Source: Pegoplata infirma
Lineage: Eukaryota > Arthropoda > Insecta > Diptera > Anthomyiidae
Direction of reading: 5' to 3'
NCBI GenBank assembly: GCA_963921195.1
Contig: OY992537.1
Span: forward strand, 19,059,125-19,123,124
DNA: 64,000 bases
The position numbers and the translations under genes are program-made. Under the pieces are notes generated by a model, which did no database searches, was not told the DNA's origin, and saw only the letters and a list, made by a program, of their open reading frames with translations. Below, in pieces: positions 1 through 11,394 of the stretch (position 1 is its first letter; every line of letters begins with the position of its first letter).

Positions 1-537
1 TTGAGTGTACAAATTCCGTAAAATCAACAAATGTTATGGTGAAAACAACTGAATAAATTAGTTTGTGTAGTTCTGGAAATTTACTAATAATGCCATGGCA
101 TACTTGAATTTGATTGTATATATTGCCTTGTGCAGAAAGATTTTGTTGTGTTATTTTTTTGTAGTAGTAGTGGTAGTAATAAGTTTAAATTCTCCATTTT
201 TTTTGTAGAAAATATCTTTTAACTAAGAACACTATTGTGTGTATTACTCGTACTTTTACAATTGGTTTATTGCCTATATAGTATATGTACAATAGAGTGG
301 CATTTTTTCTTCAACATCTGATTTTTCCAAGTGCCCGGGGCGATTTTTATTCCCCTTGGCCATAATTTCTTGAACATTTTTTTAAAAATGATGTGTCTTG
401 CGACACATAAACTTTATTGCGGCATATCGTATTTATTAATTAGAAAAATGCAAATCGATGGAACGGTTTTCCAGATATCACCATTTAAAATTTGCAAAAA
501 ATGGCAATATTTATCAACTTTAAGAAATTTTAAAAAA
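1..537. other. Gene-free AT-rich DNA with a small repeat fragment
   Basis: I see nothing recognisable in about the first 300 bases. From roughly 320 to 360 there is a G/C-rich patch (gtgcccggggcgatttttat then ccccttggcc). It resembles the GGGGCAC...CCCCTTGG patches near 6500, 15645, 25890 and 42830-42960, so it is probably a scrap of a dispersed repeat. A 100-codon open frame begins at 331 and runs into TEa copy 1. It shows no domain, its composition is that of AT-rich non-coding DNA, and I do not call it a gene. Confidence 0.5.
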
Positions 538-1640
538 ATGCCTGCGAATTTTGTACTCTTGCCCAAAACATTAAATCATGATAATGTTTTGCGGAAGATT
601 TGGGTGTACTTGCCAAAGCAAAGTTTTTTTTAGAAAAAATAATGTATATTACTTTTTACTTTGCTATTCCATGCAAAACGAATTGAAATATCAGTCGAGG
701 AATCCATTAAAAAACCAAAAGAGCTGTACATTTCGTAAGTGAGTGCAAAAATAAGTGCAAAAAAGTGTTTTTACATTTTGGAGAGTATGAAAGATTCGGC
801 ACCAAAGAATATAACACTCTCACTTGTTTTATGTACATTTAATAATCAAATGGACTTGGTGAAAAAGTAGTTTTGGTAAAAAAAATTATTTTTTTCACGA
901 AAAACAAAATTATGTTAAAAAAAAATTTATGAACCCAAAATTTTTGGTGAAAAAAAATTTAATGAACCCAAAATTTTTGGTGAAAAAAATTTAATGAACC
1001 CAAAATTGTTGGTGAAAAAAAAATTGATGAAAAAAAGTTTTTGATGAATTTGATGAAAAAAAAATATGATAAAAAAAATGTATGAAAAAAAAATTGCAAT
1101 GAAAATTAAAATTGATGAACAAAAAATTAATGAAAAAAAAAAATTTTATAAAAAATCCAAAAAATTAATGAAAAAAAATATTTATGAAAAAAAAAAAAAA
1201 TTATGAAAAAAAATTTGATGAAAAAAAATTTTTTGATAAAAAAAAATTGATAAAAAAAAAGTTTGATGAAAAAAAAATTTATGAAACAAAAAAAATTTGA
1301 TGAAAAAAAAGTTTGATGAAAAAAAAAAAATTTATGAAAAAAAAATTTATGGAAAAAAAAATGTTGATGAAAAAAAATGTTGAAAAAAAACGAACTTTGT
1401 TAAAAAATAATTATGTTATTTTTTATTTACCAGCTGGTGCAAAACAGGTTTATTCACCACGAGGTAAATTATTATCCAAGTTACAAACACAAGTTATTAA
1501 AATTTTTGGTTTTAAGAAAATGTTTTCTTTTTCGTTAATTGTTAGCTTATATAGTCAAACTGATGTGGCGTCCTGCAACTTTTTTAAAATTAGACACCAG
1601 CCTAAAAACATTATCGTGTTAAAAAATCTAAATTAATTTT
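538..1640 (+). mobile_element. TEa copy 1: AT-rich dispersed element with inverted 14-bp ends
   Basis: This is the first of five copies of one unclassified element in the window (others at 20438-21570, 29058-29745, 30287-31000 and 47938-59170). One end reads catgataatgttttgcgg (near 575). The other reads cctaaaaacattatcgtg (near 1603). CATGATAATGTTTT is therefore repeated in inverse orientation at the two ends. Shared blocks are 'gtactcttgcccaaaacatt', a gagagtatgaaagattcggc block near 780-800, a poly-A/GATG simple-sequence core (about 890-1390), a CACCAGCTGGTG-like palindrome, and 'gcaacttttttaaaattaga' near the far end. The long ATG- and lysine-rich frame at 1313-1636 comes from the simple-sequence core. 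There is no transposase. The superfamily is unknown. Confidence 0.7.
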
Positions 1641-2342
1641 TTGTCTTAACCATTTTATAGACCGAATGACGAAATTTCAATAAACCTTGATTAAAGCGAA
1701 ATTCAAACATTTTTACCAAAGCCCCTTTGGCAAAAAAATTAGGATTTTGGAAAATTATCCAATAAAAAAATTTGATATTTGATTTCGAAATTTGAAACTT
1801 TTCCAGAAATATGCCTAAAATAATATTTTGAGTGTAACCATTTTATAGAGCTCGGGATGTACTTAAATTTTAATCTGATTTGAGTTAAATCCGATCATTT
1901 TAACATTTGTGGTGCCTATCGGATCGGTTTTAGAATTTTTTAAAATTTCCACCAATAAAACAATTGGATTTTTGAAAAAAAAAATAAAGGAAATAAAATT
2001 TTTGCATGCTGAACATGAATATCAAGAAATTTCTTGAATCGGTCTAACATTTTTCGATATATATCGATTTGAAATTTTCCAACAAATGAACAAAAGAATT
2101 TTTTTGAAAAAAAATCTTAAATTTCTTTCCCGTGACCTTTCCAAGGAACCTGAGACGATCTTTTATAAAATCTTAAAACTAAATCTTTAATTAAAATTTT
2201 ATTTTAGCGAAATCCGATCATTTTAACGCATGGTACACTTTATTAATGTTGTAAATACTCCAAATTTTTCCAAAATTCCAAAATGTTTTATTGAAGGGCG
2301 CCTCGGGTTAAAATGATTGGATTGATTTAAATGAAAGCTCTA
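1641..2342. repeat. Diverged dispersed repeat (family G), unclassified
   Basis: Short phrases such as 'aatccgatcattttaac', 'ttgaaattttcc' and 'gctgaacatgaat' recur in altered form at 9590-10100 (accgatcatt, gctgaatacgaat). I infer an old dispersed repeat. I see no ends, coding potential or target duplication. Confidence 0.35.
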
Positions 2343-2931
2343 CACTCAAAATAATTACTCTGTTAAATACTCTGTAAAATGACTGTAATCTCAATTCGAC
2401 AGATATTTGACAAAGTTATCTGTCGAAATACAGATTTTAAGAAAATACTTCGTATTTTCTTGTGACCGAAAAACAAAATTTTGTAAAATTGGAGTTACTC
2501 GCTAAAAACTTGTAATTTTCACAAAAATAAAAAAGTAAATTTACAATTTGGAAGCATTAAAGCGGGAAAATTTAACAAAATTTTAATTTTAATTAATTTA
2601 ATTTTAATTAATGTTTTTGAAGCAGAGAAGTTTTACTCATAAAATGGATTTAACTAAAACTTCGTAAATTTACAGTTTTTTTTGTAAAATTTTGAACTCA
2701 TAAATGCATTTAACTAAAACTTTGTTAATTTAGTTTTTTGGTAAAATTCTTCTTGGTTTTATCAGTATTTTACTGATAATTCTGTAAATTTACAGTTTTT
2801 TTTTGATCGAAATCATTTTACAGAGTTTTCTTCGTAAAAAAACAAAAAATCTTGCTGGTTGGAAATCTATGGTATTTTCTGCTGGCTCAGCAGAGTATCT
2901 CTGTAATTTAACAGAGTGATTATTTTGAGTG
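2343..2931. mobile_element. MITE with CACTCAAAATAAT ends and TA target duplication
   Basis: The left end reads TA|CACTCAAAATAATTACTCTG. The right end reads CAGAGTGATTATTTTGAGTG|TA. These are near-perfect terminal inverted repeats of about 25 bp, flanked by TA (2341-2342 and 2932-2933). The 589-bp length, the absence of any transposase frame and the TA duplication fit a non-autonomous Tc1/mariner-type element. The interior repeats CTGTAAATTTACAG-like phrases, which tie it to the 'H' elements at 17146, 27845 and 36764. Confidence 0.75.
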
Positions 2932-3498
2932 TATAAAATCGTCAAGAAAAAAAAATCAGGGAAAAAAATTGTTTGCCATTCATAAAACTGCTACTCTTAT
3001 GTGTAAATATGCATTTGTGTGTGGTAAATATCATAGAACCGTAAACGATTTAATTGCTTTCATAAAAATTTCGCACGAAATTTTTGAAATAGAATTGGTT
3101 TTATTTTACTACCCAGAATGAGACAATGTAAGTTATTAATGTATAAATAAAGTAAAAAAATGTTTTAACTTCACAATGGTATAGAGAATTGAGAAGCAAA
3201 AAAAGCAGACTGAGGAATATTTTTCCGAAAAAATATCTATTTAAAAGGATAGCTTCGGAAGTGGGCATAATTGGATCAGGCGGAAAAAAGTTGAGCCTTC
3301 AAATACTAAACCAAGTCTTTTTGCACATTTTTTGAACAAATGAAATAATTTTTTGTCAGACTAAAATTTATATTCTGCACTTGAACCCTGGCCATTAAGA
3401 GATGTCATTTTTCGTCCTGCCCCCTTTTGTGGGCGTGGATATAGAATATTTACTACCGTAATGATAAAATTGTGGTACTTAATTGCAAAAAACATACA
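2932..3498. other. Gene-free AT-rich spacer
   Basis: No repeat ends, RNA genes or plausible coding frames are seen. The stretch 'cccccttttgtgggcgtgg' near 3420-3440 resembles the GTGGGCGTGG phrases of the 33.97-36.05 kb element, but it is too short to assign. Confidence 0.4.
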
Positions 3499-3723
3499 CA
3501 CAGAGAAACAGTTTAATTGTGCCAGTCGAATTTAGATTAAACTGCATGTTTTAATTACAACAACCGAAATTTTCGGTTGCCATTACCGAAATTTATTTGC
3601 ACCAACAGAAGTTAACATTTCAAAACAAATTTGGGTCATCGCAACCGAAAATTTTTGTGGTTGTTATTAAACTATGCAGTTGGCTCCAAATTTTGCTGAC
3701 ACGACTAAACTGTTCTCTCTGTG
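3499..3723. mobile_element. Short MITE with CACAGAGAAACAGTTTA ends
   Basis: The left end cacagagaaacagtttaatt is mirrored at the right by a sequence ending in gactaaactgttctctctg plus tg. The 225-bp interior repeats CAACCGAAAATTTTCGGTTG-like palindromes (near 3560 and 3640). No coding capacity is present. The target duplication is ambiguous because both flanks are CA-rich. Confidence 0.65.
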
Positions 3724-3931
3724 CACAGAAAAAAAATATTTTCCAATGAACATAGTATTTTCATTAAATTTTTGAATTTTTTCATGGTATTTATGAAAAA
3801 ATGTTAAATAGTCTTAAATTTCACATATTATGATTTATTGATAAATACTATGAAAAAGTTTATAAGTATTATGAAAAAACTAATAAAGTCTATGAAAAAA
3901 CTATGAAAGTCGTTCATTAGAAATTTTTTTG
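3724..3931. mobile_element. Small TIR-like segment abutting the previous MITE
   Basis: The phrase cagaaaaaaaatattttcca followed by atgaac on the left is mirrored by gttcattagaaattttttt at 3912-3930. The interior is a run of 'tatgaaaaa' phrases. It starts immediately where the 3499-3723 element ends. The boundary and the target duplication are not resolved. Confidence 0.4.
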
Positions 3932-4171
3932 AAAGAAGAGGACACAGAAAAAAATATCGGGAAATCAAAAGTAACAAAACAAATTGTTAGCAACTAACTT
4001 CCAGTTCAACAACGTTTTTAATTGTATCAACAATGTATATAGTTAATGTGACAAAAATCCAATTTAATTTCCAATTAAATGCATCAATTAAAATCATTGT
4101 TAAAAAACGCACAAAATGCTCATTGATAACACAGACACCTTATAAATTCATTTAATGAAGCTCAAATTTAT

Positions 4172-4244
4172 GTGACGATAGCTCGGTGGTAGTGTGCTAG
4201 ACTCAAATCATGAATATTGCGGGTTCGTTGCCAGCTGGCGGAAA
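4172..4244 (+). other. tRNA-like (SINE-like) sequence 1
   Basis: TAGCTCGGTGG at 4179-4189 matches the internal pol III A box with one change. GGTTCGTTGCC at 4222-4232 is a degenerate B box, 43 bp downstream as in a real tRNA. A T-run follows from 4246. The acceptor stem is not paired and the B box has diverged, so this is a tRNA-derived relic. It is the most decayed of the three units. Confidence 0.5.
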
Positions 4245-4339
4245 CATTTTTTTTATTTTTATTTATTTTTATTTTAAATTATTTTTGTTTTGCTATTCTG
4301 CAAAACCTTTTATACGCGTTAAGTCAAGTAAAAAATATA

Positions 4340-4411
4340 TGAGAAATAGCACGGTGGTAGTGTGCTAGACTCGTACCATGTTCGTTCCCGGTTCGATTCC
4401 AGCTGCCGCTT
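4340..4411 (+). other. tRNA-like (SINE-like) sequence 2
   Basis: The A box TAGCACGGTGG is at 4347-4357 and a perfect B box GGTTCGATTCC is at 4390-4400. The D arm can pair perfectly (GCAC...GTGC around a 9-nt loop). The anticodon and acceptor stems do not pair, and the T stem is weak. A T-tract of 11 immediately downstream could terminate pol III. A functional tRNA is unlikely; a pol III promoter relic is likely. Confidence 0.6.
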
Positions 4412-4512
4412 GATTTTTTTTTTTAGTTTTTTATATATTTTTTTTAAAATAAAATGACATTAAAACAGGTTTATTTTCTTTAATATACGAGTATAGTCAA
4501 CTACAAATATAT

Positions 4513-4586
4513 ACAAGGAATAGCACGGTGGTAGTGTGCTAGACTCGTATCATGTTCGTTGCGGGTTCGATTCCAGCTGCCGGCAA
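4513..4586 (+). other. tRNA-like (SINE-like) sequence 3
   Basis: The A box TAGCACGGTGG is at 4521-4531 and the B box GGTTCGATTCC at 4564-4574, with standard tRNA spacing. The D stem is perfect (GCAC/GTGC). The T stem GCGGG/CCAGC pairs at four of five positions. The anticodon stem is broken, the universal T33 is absent, and the 3' side (TGCCGGC) has no partner. A T-run of 18 follows. It is nearly identical to unit 2 through the tRNA-like part. Confidence 0.6.
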
Positions 4587-4888
4587 ATGTTTTTTTTTTT
4601 TTTTTTTAATTTTTTAGATTTTTTTTGTTCTATTTTTAGATTTTTTTTTATAAAATGACATTAAAGCATGCTTTTTTCCGTTAATATAATTTATTACAAA
4701 CTTTTCAATTAATTTCATTGTTGATACAACAATGAATTTAATTGACAAAAATGAGTTGATATTTTTTTTAAAAGTTACAAAAGTCAATGTTGTATTGACA
4801 AAATCCAATGTAGGCTCAGTTTCAATTAAATGTTTAATTGTATTAACAATGAAATTAATTGTATTGACAAATTTTTTTTTTCTGTGGA

Positions 4889-5744
4889 CATCCACTAATT
4901 TTTCTCTTGTCTGAAACGTTTATTATACAGTTCATGTTTAACGATTTTTTTCTTTTTGTCAGACGGTGTAATACTAACAAATTTAAAACTCATATGTATG
5001 CACCAACACAGTCACCGTTATTTTTCGTATACATTTTTTTTATATAAAAGTTTATGGCATATAAAAATTTGTGAAAAAAATCTACTGGAACTATTGTTGC
5101 TAAATACAAACAAACATATCAGCCCCCCTCCCCCCTTCAAAAAAAATCAACCCATACTCTACTCGTTATTCGACACCCATCTTTAATGTCAACATTGTAT
5201 AAGATTGCCAACATATAATATCGCAGAAAAACCAAACGAATAAGTATCGAACGATTTTTTTTGTTATATTTTTTTAAAAGAACAACATGTCGCAACAGAA
5301 TATTATATGGTTGGCCAAAAAAATATATACACAAGTTTAAGCCAGTTAAATATTTGGGTAGAACACATGATACAATATCACCAAAAAATAATAGCAAAAA
5401 GAAAATATTGAAACAATATATTTTTGAAAAATTGATATAATGAAACCAAGTCAAACCCACACCAAACAGATGTTGGCTCTTTTTTGGAAAAGAAAATTGC
5501 TAAATATTAAAGTATAAAGTTTTTAAGACTTTTAAAACTATAAGTATTAAAAAAACAAAAGAAATTTAATTAGATTTATTAAAGATGCACAAAATTGAAA
5601 AACTTTGAAAAATAAATTGACATTCATTAATAGATGTTGGCAGAAAATGACAAAACTTTTGTTTAAAAATGAGTTGCATTCATAGCGAAGACTTATTGTA
5701 CGGTGATTAAATCAAGCTCTTTGTCTCCCACTCCTAAAATTTTG
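4889..5744. other. Gene-free AT-rich spacer
   Basis: No repeat boundary or coding signal is recognised. Open frames on both strands (4956-5186 and 5137-5460) overlap each other, lack recognisable domains and are dominated by F, I, K, L and Y codons, as expected of AT-rich non-coding DNA. Confidence 0.45.
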
Positions 5745-6100
5745 GAACTTGATAACAGAAGGTACGAAAACTGTTAGACGAGGAAAATACGATAATGTTA
5801 AATTAACATTGTTGGTTTGACAAATAATGCTAACTTTTTATATCGAAAAAGCGCTTAATAAATTTAAAAAAAAATGTATCAATTCATAATTATTATGGTA
5901 ATATTATTTAAGAAATACCTTTAAAAGTGTTTAAAACAAATTCTAAGCAAATAAAAAGTCATTGGATTTCCCGATAATCCACAAAAAAAAACTTTTTTTA
6001 CAGCTAGATGAAAAAAACGCTAGCTTTAGTCTGAAAATCGCCAAATTGCAAACTTTTTCTTTTTCTATATCGAACTTAAGGGATTTTTTTTGGTTTGATC
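5745..6100 (+). repeat. Dispersed repeat family F, copy 1
   Basis: An inverted second copy lies at 45825-46140. Shared blocks include 'aaaactgttagacgaggaaa', 'gctaactttttatatcgaaa', 'gcgcttaataaattt', 'aaaagtcattggat' and 'ttgcaaactttttc'. Alignment by eye gives the same order in both copies. No coding potential and no sharp ends are seen. Confidence 0.55.
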
Positions 6101-6439
6101 AAACGTCCAGTTCGATGGCGGACTTAGCAAAATGAATTTAAGAGAGGGTTTAACAGAAGAAGGGAGACTTCACATATCTTTAAGAATTGATAGTCTTTGA
6201 TTAAATGTCAGTGTTGTCACTTTATGTGTAGTTACCAGAGACAGGACCTTCATGCACTAAAATACTATGTTTTAAGTGCCTAAAATATGCACTAAAAATA
6301 TTGGAATATACACTAAAAACTACTACTACAAAAATATGCACCTAAAATTATAAGAATTGTGCATTTTTACATCGGTGGGAGAAAACCTTCCTGAATCCAT
6401 CTGCAACACTTTGAACTTCTTTTGACATAAAAATGTTTT

Positions 6440-6800
6440 GTTTGCTAAGCAAAAGTACAAAAAACCTATAAAAAATGGCTTTTTTAGAGGTTTGTTTAGT
6501 TCTTAAGAGGGGCACTTTTTCCCCCTGATCCGATTTTTCCTATGTCCTTAACTTAATCAGCCCGAACTTAATCAGCGCAATATTATAAGACATATTCGTA
6601 CCAAATTTCAGGAGTCTAGCTCTTTTACTTTGGACTGTATCGTGTCTTCCAAAAAGGAGAGAAGGACAGACGGATATCGCTAGAATGTCTTAGAAAGGAT
6701 CCACTGATCAATAATATATATACTTTATGGGGTCCTAGACCGATATTTCGATGCGTTACACACGGAATGACCAAGTGAGTATACCCCTATTTTAAAGCAA
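6440..6800 (-). mobile_element. HINE/mini-me-like 5' fragment, minus strand
   Basis: On the minus strand this reads GTCATTCCGTGTGTAACGC, then a '...CGGTCTAGGACCCCATAAAG' block, then TATATATATTATTGATC, then TCTAGCGATATCCGTCTGTC. That is the order of the mini-me 5' region. The GTCY tract is reduced to two or three units (near 6665-6680). Distal to it are GGGGCACTTTTTCCCCCTGA-type phrases, shared with 42830-42960. Confidence 0.5.
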
Positions 6801-7059
6801 ATTCTTTGATTTGAAAAGATATTTGGTTTATGATGTTCTAAAACTAACGGGAAAAAATCTGCATTAGAATGAAAGTTCTCTACTTATTAATTACACATTT
6901 CAACTGCAGTTTTCGACTGCATGTGTAAACACAAACAAACCATAAATTAAAATGTTCTCCTTTATTTATACTTACTGGATTTTATTGAAGAGCCTACGTT
7001 TCATTCACGTTTAAACTAATTTAGTCTTTACTCAAAATTATGGAAATTTATTAAAGAAA

Positions 7060-9420
7060 GTCCTGTTTTGGTATCAAAAAGTACTATTTTGGTACTTTAA
7101 AATAAAATATTCCCTCCTGGTACATGCTTTAAATAAAAAAATGCTTGTTATAAAGATGTATTTTTATAACAATTATATTTTGTTATTTTTTTTTTTTCAA
7201 AAAGTGTCCTTTTTCATAAAAGCTAATAATACATTATTTTGTTACAAAAATACCAAAATAGACTTTTTAAAAAACAAACTAAAATTTTACTTTAAAATAA
7301 AACAGTACAAAAATAATAGTTGCTAATAAAATAGTTCCAAAATAAGGATTTTTATAAAAATACAAACAAATGTTTTTTTTTTAAAGTACCAAAATAGTAC
7401 TTTTTTAATAAAGTGCCAAAATAGTACTTTTTAAAAAAAATACCAAAATAGTACTTTTTAAAAAAGTACCAAAATACATAGAAATTTTTGTAGAAATCAG
7501 AAATTTTTGTATTAATCAGTAATTTTTGCTTTTAAAAAGTACCAACATAGAACTTTATTTTAAAATAAGTTTTTATACCCTACATCACTCTCTGGTACAG
7601 GGAATAATGAATTTGTGCTGATGTTTGCAACTACCCGAAATATTGGTTCTAGACCTACCTTCAAGCATACCGATCGACTCAGAATTACTTTTTGAGTCGA
7701 TTTAGCGATGTCCGTCCGTCTGTCCATCTATCGGTTTAAGCACGATACAGGTCGCAATTTTTCATCAATTGACTTGAAATTTGAAACTTAAGCATCTTTT
7801 GGTCCAAGGACGAAGCCTATTGAAATTGGAGAAAATCGGTCCATGTTAGGACCTAGCCCCCATACCAACGCCTCCTTTGGATTCGGCTTAAATGACTCAT
7901 ATACCCATATTAAAATAGATATCGCGTTTAAATTCAGCATTTTATATGCACAAATCACCATTGCTTCTGGTAGTCCCCATACAAAGCACCTTCCCGATAT
8001 TAACATAATTCCCTTAAAATTCATAAAAATGGAAATATTTGGTAAAAATTGTATTTTTAGGTGTTAAATGTGTACTTCAGTAACCAAATCAAATCGGACT
8101 TTGTCCCCCATATAAAAATTTCGACCGATATTCAGTTAAATTGGTTTATTGACAAAAAATAAACAAATTCCACTAAAATTTTATCTGTGTGTGTTTTCTG
8201 CACTAAATAAAGATCTAACAAAAGACAGATACAATCGGTCCATGTTTGGACTTGGGACCCATTTTCCGGAAAACACTGGTGTGGGGTATCATATGGTCGG
8301 TCTTGACCGACTATATCTTTCTTACTTGTTTTTTTTTTTTATAAAAAGTAATTTTTACCAAAATGTACTACCATTTTACTACTTAAAAAAAATTTACTTT
8401 GTATTTTGTTACTTTTTGTAAAAAATTTTTTACGAAAATAGTACCTTTTAATTTTTAATTAGTACAAAAATAAAGTAGTATTTTTGAAGCTTAAATACTA
8501 TTTTGGGTTTTCAAAATAGCACAATTTTTGTACAAATGTGCAAAAATAGTACTTTTTTTATAAAAAGTACTAAAAGAATTCTTTTTTATAAAAAGTACCA
8601 ATACAGTTTTTTTTAATAAAAAGTTCCAAAAAAAGTACCAAAAAATTAATTTTTAAGAAAAAATACGTTTTAATCAAAAGTAATTTTATACAAAAATAGT
8701 ACATTTTTTTAAGTATTAGTCTTATATGTTAGTAATTTTTATAAAAAAATACAATTTTGGAACTTTTTATATTAAAAAGTGTTATTTTGTATTTAAAAAA
8801 AATAATTTTGGTATTTTTAAAAAGTACAATTTTACTAAGCATATTTTATGAAATGTCACTATTTACTTTGTTACTTTTTATTAAAAAATCCTGAAATTTT
8901 TCACCAAAATATTATCTTTTGTATAAAAACAAAGTACTATTTTGGTCCTTTTTATAAAAAAAGTGATATTTTGGTACTTTTAATAAAAAAAATATTTTTG
9001 TACTTCAAATAAACATTATATTGGTACTTTTAAAATGTACTATTTTTTAAAAAAAGTATCAAATCGTTTTATCAAAAAATCCTGGTTTATATTCCTTATT
9101 AAAATTTTTATTTGTGGTATAAAAAATAATAGTTTTTTATGACATGGTTTCGTAAATCCAATAAAAAAATAAAATTTTTAATAAAAATAAACTTTTTAAT
9201 AAAATGGAGCCAAACCATTTATCAAAAATATTAATACTTTTTATCAAAAAAAGTTCTATGATTTATATAAAAAAGTACTTTTTTGTGAAATGGTTGTATA
9301 AATTAAAAAAAACTGGTACATTTTAATGAAATGTTTCCATTTTGCTCCTTTTATCAAAAATATTAGTACTTTATTTTAACCTAAAAGTACTATTTTGGTA
9401 CTTTTTACTTACTTTATGAT
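7060..9420. repeat. Degenerate GTAC-hairpin repeat domain
   Basis: Both flanks of the HINE at 7571-8332 are filled with variants of AAAAGTACCAAAATAGTACTTTTT, which pairs with itself (AAAAGTAC/GTACTTTT). Unit spacing is irregular, about 25-60 bp, and units occur in both orientations. The HINE lies inside and interrupts the domain, so the domain is older. Open frames here come from low-complexity sequence. Confidence 0.55.
7571..8332 (+). mobile_element. HINE / mini-me-like element, subfamily A, copy 1
   Basis: The 5' palindrome is tataccctacatcactctct...ggtacaggg. It is followed by 'gtgctgatgtttgcaactac', 'accgatcgactcagaattac', 'tttagcgatgtccgtccgtc' with only four GTCY units (7710-7725), and 'ggacgaagcctattgaaatt'. 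The 3' end is a hairpin GTCGGTCTTGACCGAC (8296-8311) followed by CTTACTTGTTT. It is shorter than copies A2 and A3 because the middle is deleted. Helentron-derived interspersed elements are non-coding. The open frames at 7788-8067 and 8149-8421 also occur in the sister copies as repeat sequence. Confidence 0.75.
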
Positions 9421-10130
9421 TGCTGCTACACTAGAGCGGGATTTTTTGTACCTATTGCAAAAATGTGTGCTTCCGATTTCAAAAGTCGGGACAATTTTTT
9501 ATTCTACTAGGGCTAAAACTTATGTGGTACTAATATAAGGGCAGTCGGATTATACTAACCCGCAGCCCCCGGCGACCAAAGTTTTAGATTTTTGAAATTG
9601 AAAAAAAAAAAATAAATTAAAAACTATATAAATATGTCTTGCAAGATATAATATTTATTATTTTGATGCGCTGAATACGAATACCAAACAAAATTTAGGA
9701 TCAAAATTTAAAAGTTTTCTAGATATTTTTTCAAAATTTAATATTTCTAAATATTAAATTTTGCAAAATGGCGGTTTTTTCCTACGTTTAAAAAATTATA
9801 AAAAAATATAAATTTAAGAGAGTTTTATATAAATTTAAGCTAATTCCGATCATTTACCCGTTGAGCGCTTTAATAAAAGTTGGCTTTTCGGAAAAATTTC
9901 GACAAAATTATGAATTTTTGAAAAATTAAAATATAAAAAAAAATATATTTTTTTGGCATGCTGAATACAAATAATAAAAATTTATGATATCGGTCATTGG
10001 TTTACAAGAAATCGCTATTTGTCAAAAAAATTAGGGGTTTCCAGCGATTAAAAAATTAAAATTTTTTTTAATTCAAAATGCTGAAAAATTGCATTTGTAA
10101 TTTTAGATTTCATTTGTAATTGTGTAGATT
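9421..10130. repeat. Diverged dispersed repeat (family G), second instance
   Basis: Phrases such as 'gcgctgaatacgaatacc' and 'attccgatcatttacccg' echo 1641-2340. There are no ends and no coding potential. Confidence 0.35.
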
Positions 10131-11019
10131 GGAACTTTTTAGTGTCAACACTGATCAACTAACTAGAAATATAAATATGTCGTTTTATAATGTATGATTT
10201 ACCAGAACTAATACTTTTTTTTTTATTAATCATACGCCTTCCTTCCTTCCACAAATTCACGCTGACATTTTTATGTTTGTCTAGCCTGCTTGATTATAAC
10301 TTTATGGCATCTAATAAAATTTCATTAATAAATCTATGACTGTTAAGTAATTAAAAACTAAAAAAGTAATGTTTGCATTTTAAAATTACACATTTTAGGT
10401 TTTCCTCTTTTTTTAAAATAGTAACGTGACTCTAAATCATAAGTAAAATTTTTTATGACATCTGTTTAACCACTATGCGTTCATAAATTCATTTCTTTAT
10501 TCGCGTTTACTACACTGACCTACAAAAATTTGTAGCACAACATTTTTGTGCTTAATAAACATTGAACAAAACATGCTACTACTATATTTTAAATGTGCAA
10601 CACACACAAAAAAAAAATTAACAAGTATTCTAAGGGAGTTGAAAGTTTTCTATACTTCTCACAATATTTGAAAGGCTAAAAAAACGTTGTTATTTGGAAC
10701 AAAACACGGGTGTGAAACAGCAACAGGAACATAGCAAACAAAAAAATTGGGAACAAAACACAAGAAAAAGGAGGTTCGCAATATGAAAATTGCATAGAAA
10801 ATTGAGTTTAATTTATTTTTTTGGTGACTCTCTAATTAAACAAAAAAATGGTGCCACATTAACAACTGCGAAGCAGTTTAAATATATATAATGTTTATGA
10901 AAGAAAATTTTTGGAAAAGAAGAATGACTATTTACGTTACTACTTCCAAAATTTAAAAAGTAAAAAAAAACAAGAATCGCCAGTGTCATTTTTTTGGGGC
11001 ACCTTTCCACTTGCAATTG
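10131..11019. other. Gene-free AT-rich spacer
   Basis: A short TTCC run (near 10242-10254) is the only distinctive feature. The minus-strand open frame at 10813-11016 shows no recognisable motif. Confidence 0.4.
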
Positions 11020-11394
11020 TCCAATTCACTTATCATAACTTTTGAACTACTTTGCAGGATAAGTGTGTCTTTCGATCCGATATCACCTATCTTGCGACTG
11101 GTGAAAACGGGACATATCACTCAAATCCCTATCACGTTTCAAATGAAAATTGAACTAATCACTAAACTGTCTCAAACAAAACTATTTCCGTGACCGGAGA
11201 CAATAGAACAAAACCAAATTTTCCAATTTTTTCCAAGTCCCGAACAAAATTTAAAAAATTTATAAGTCACAGACACATTTTTTTTGCGTTTTGTAATAAA
11301 AAATTTTATCAAAAGTGACTTAAATTTAGAAAACATTTTTGAAAATTTCCTAAATCCCAATTTTTTCTACCCTCCACTCTAGTGATAGAGGGTA

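Larger units (their letters stand above)
3949..4888. mobile_element. TIR element CACAGAAAAAAAT containing three tRNA-like sequences
   Basis: The element begins CACAGAAAAAAAT and ends ATTTTTTTTTTCTGTG. Sub-terminal phrases are mirrored: 'tcaacaatgtatatagtta', 'aattaaatgcatcaattaa' and 'cattgtt' on the left, and 'ttcattgttgatacaacaa', 'tcaattaaatgtttaattg' on the right. Three tRNA-like units lie inside at intervals of about 170 bp (separate entries). The overlapping open frames at 4614-4914 arise from the mirrored right end and are not genes. The target duplication is unclear; the flanks share GA. Confidence 0.55.

Noticed and set aside
1313..1636. Lysine-rich 107-codon protein beginning MMKKKKF
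   Set aside because: It starts in the GATGAAAAAAA simple-sequence core of TEa copy 1. Other copies have different core lengths and frames.
3482..3725. Exact TA duplication for the CACAGAG MITE
   Set aside because: The flanks read ACA/CAC on both sides, and the next element begins at once, so the duplication cannot be resolved.
4172..4586. Functional tRNA genes
   Set aside because: The acceptor and anticodon stems do not pair and the anticodon loop lacks T33. Only the D and T arms with the promoter boxes survive.
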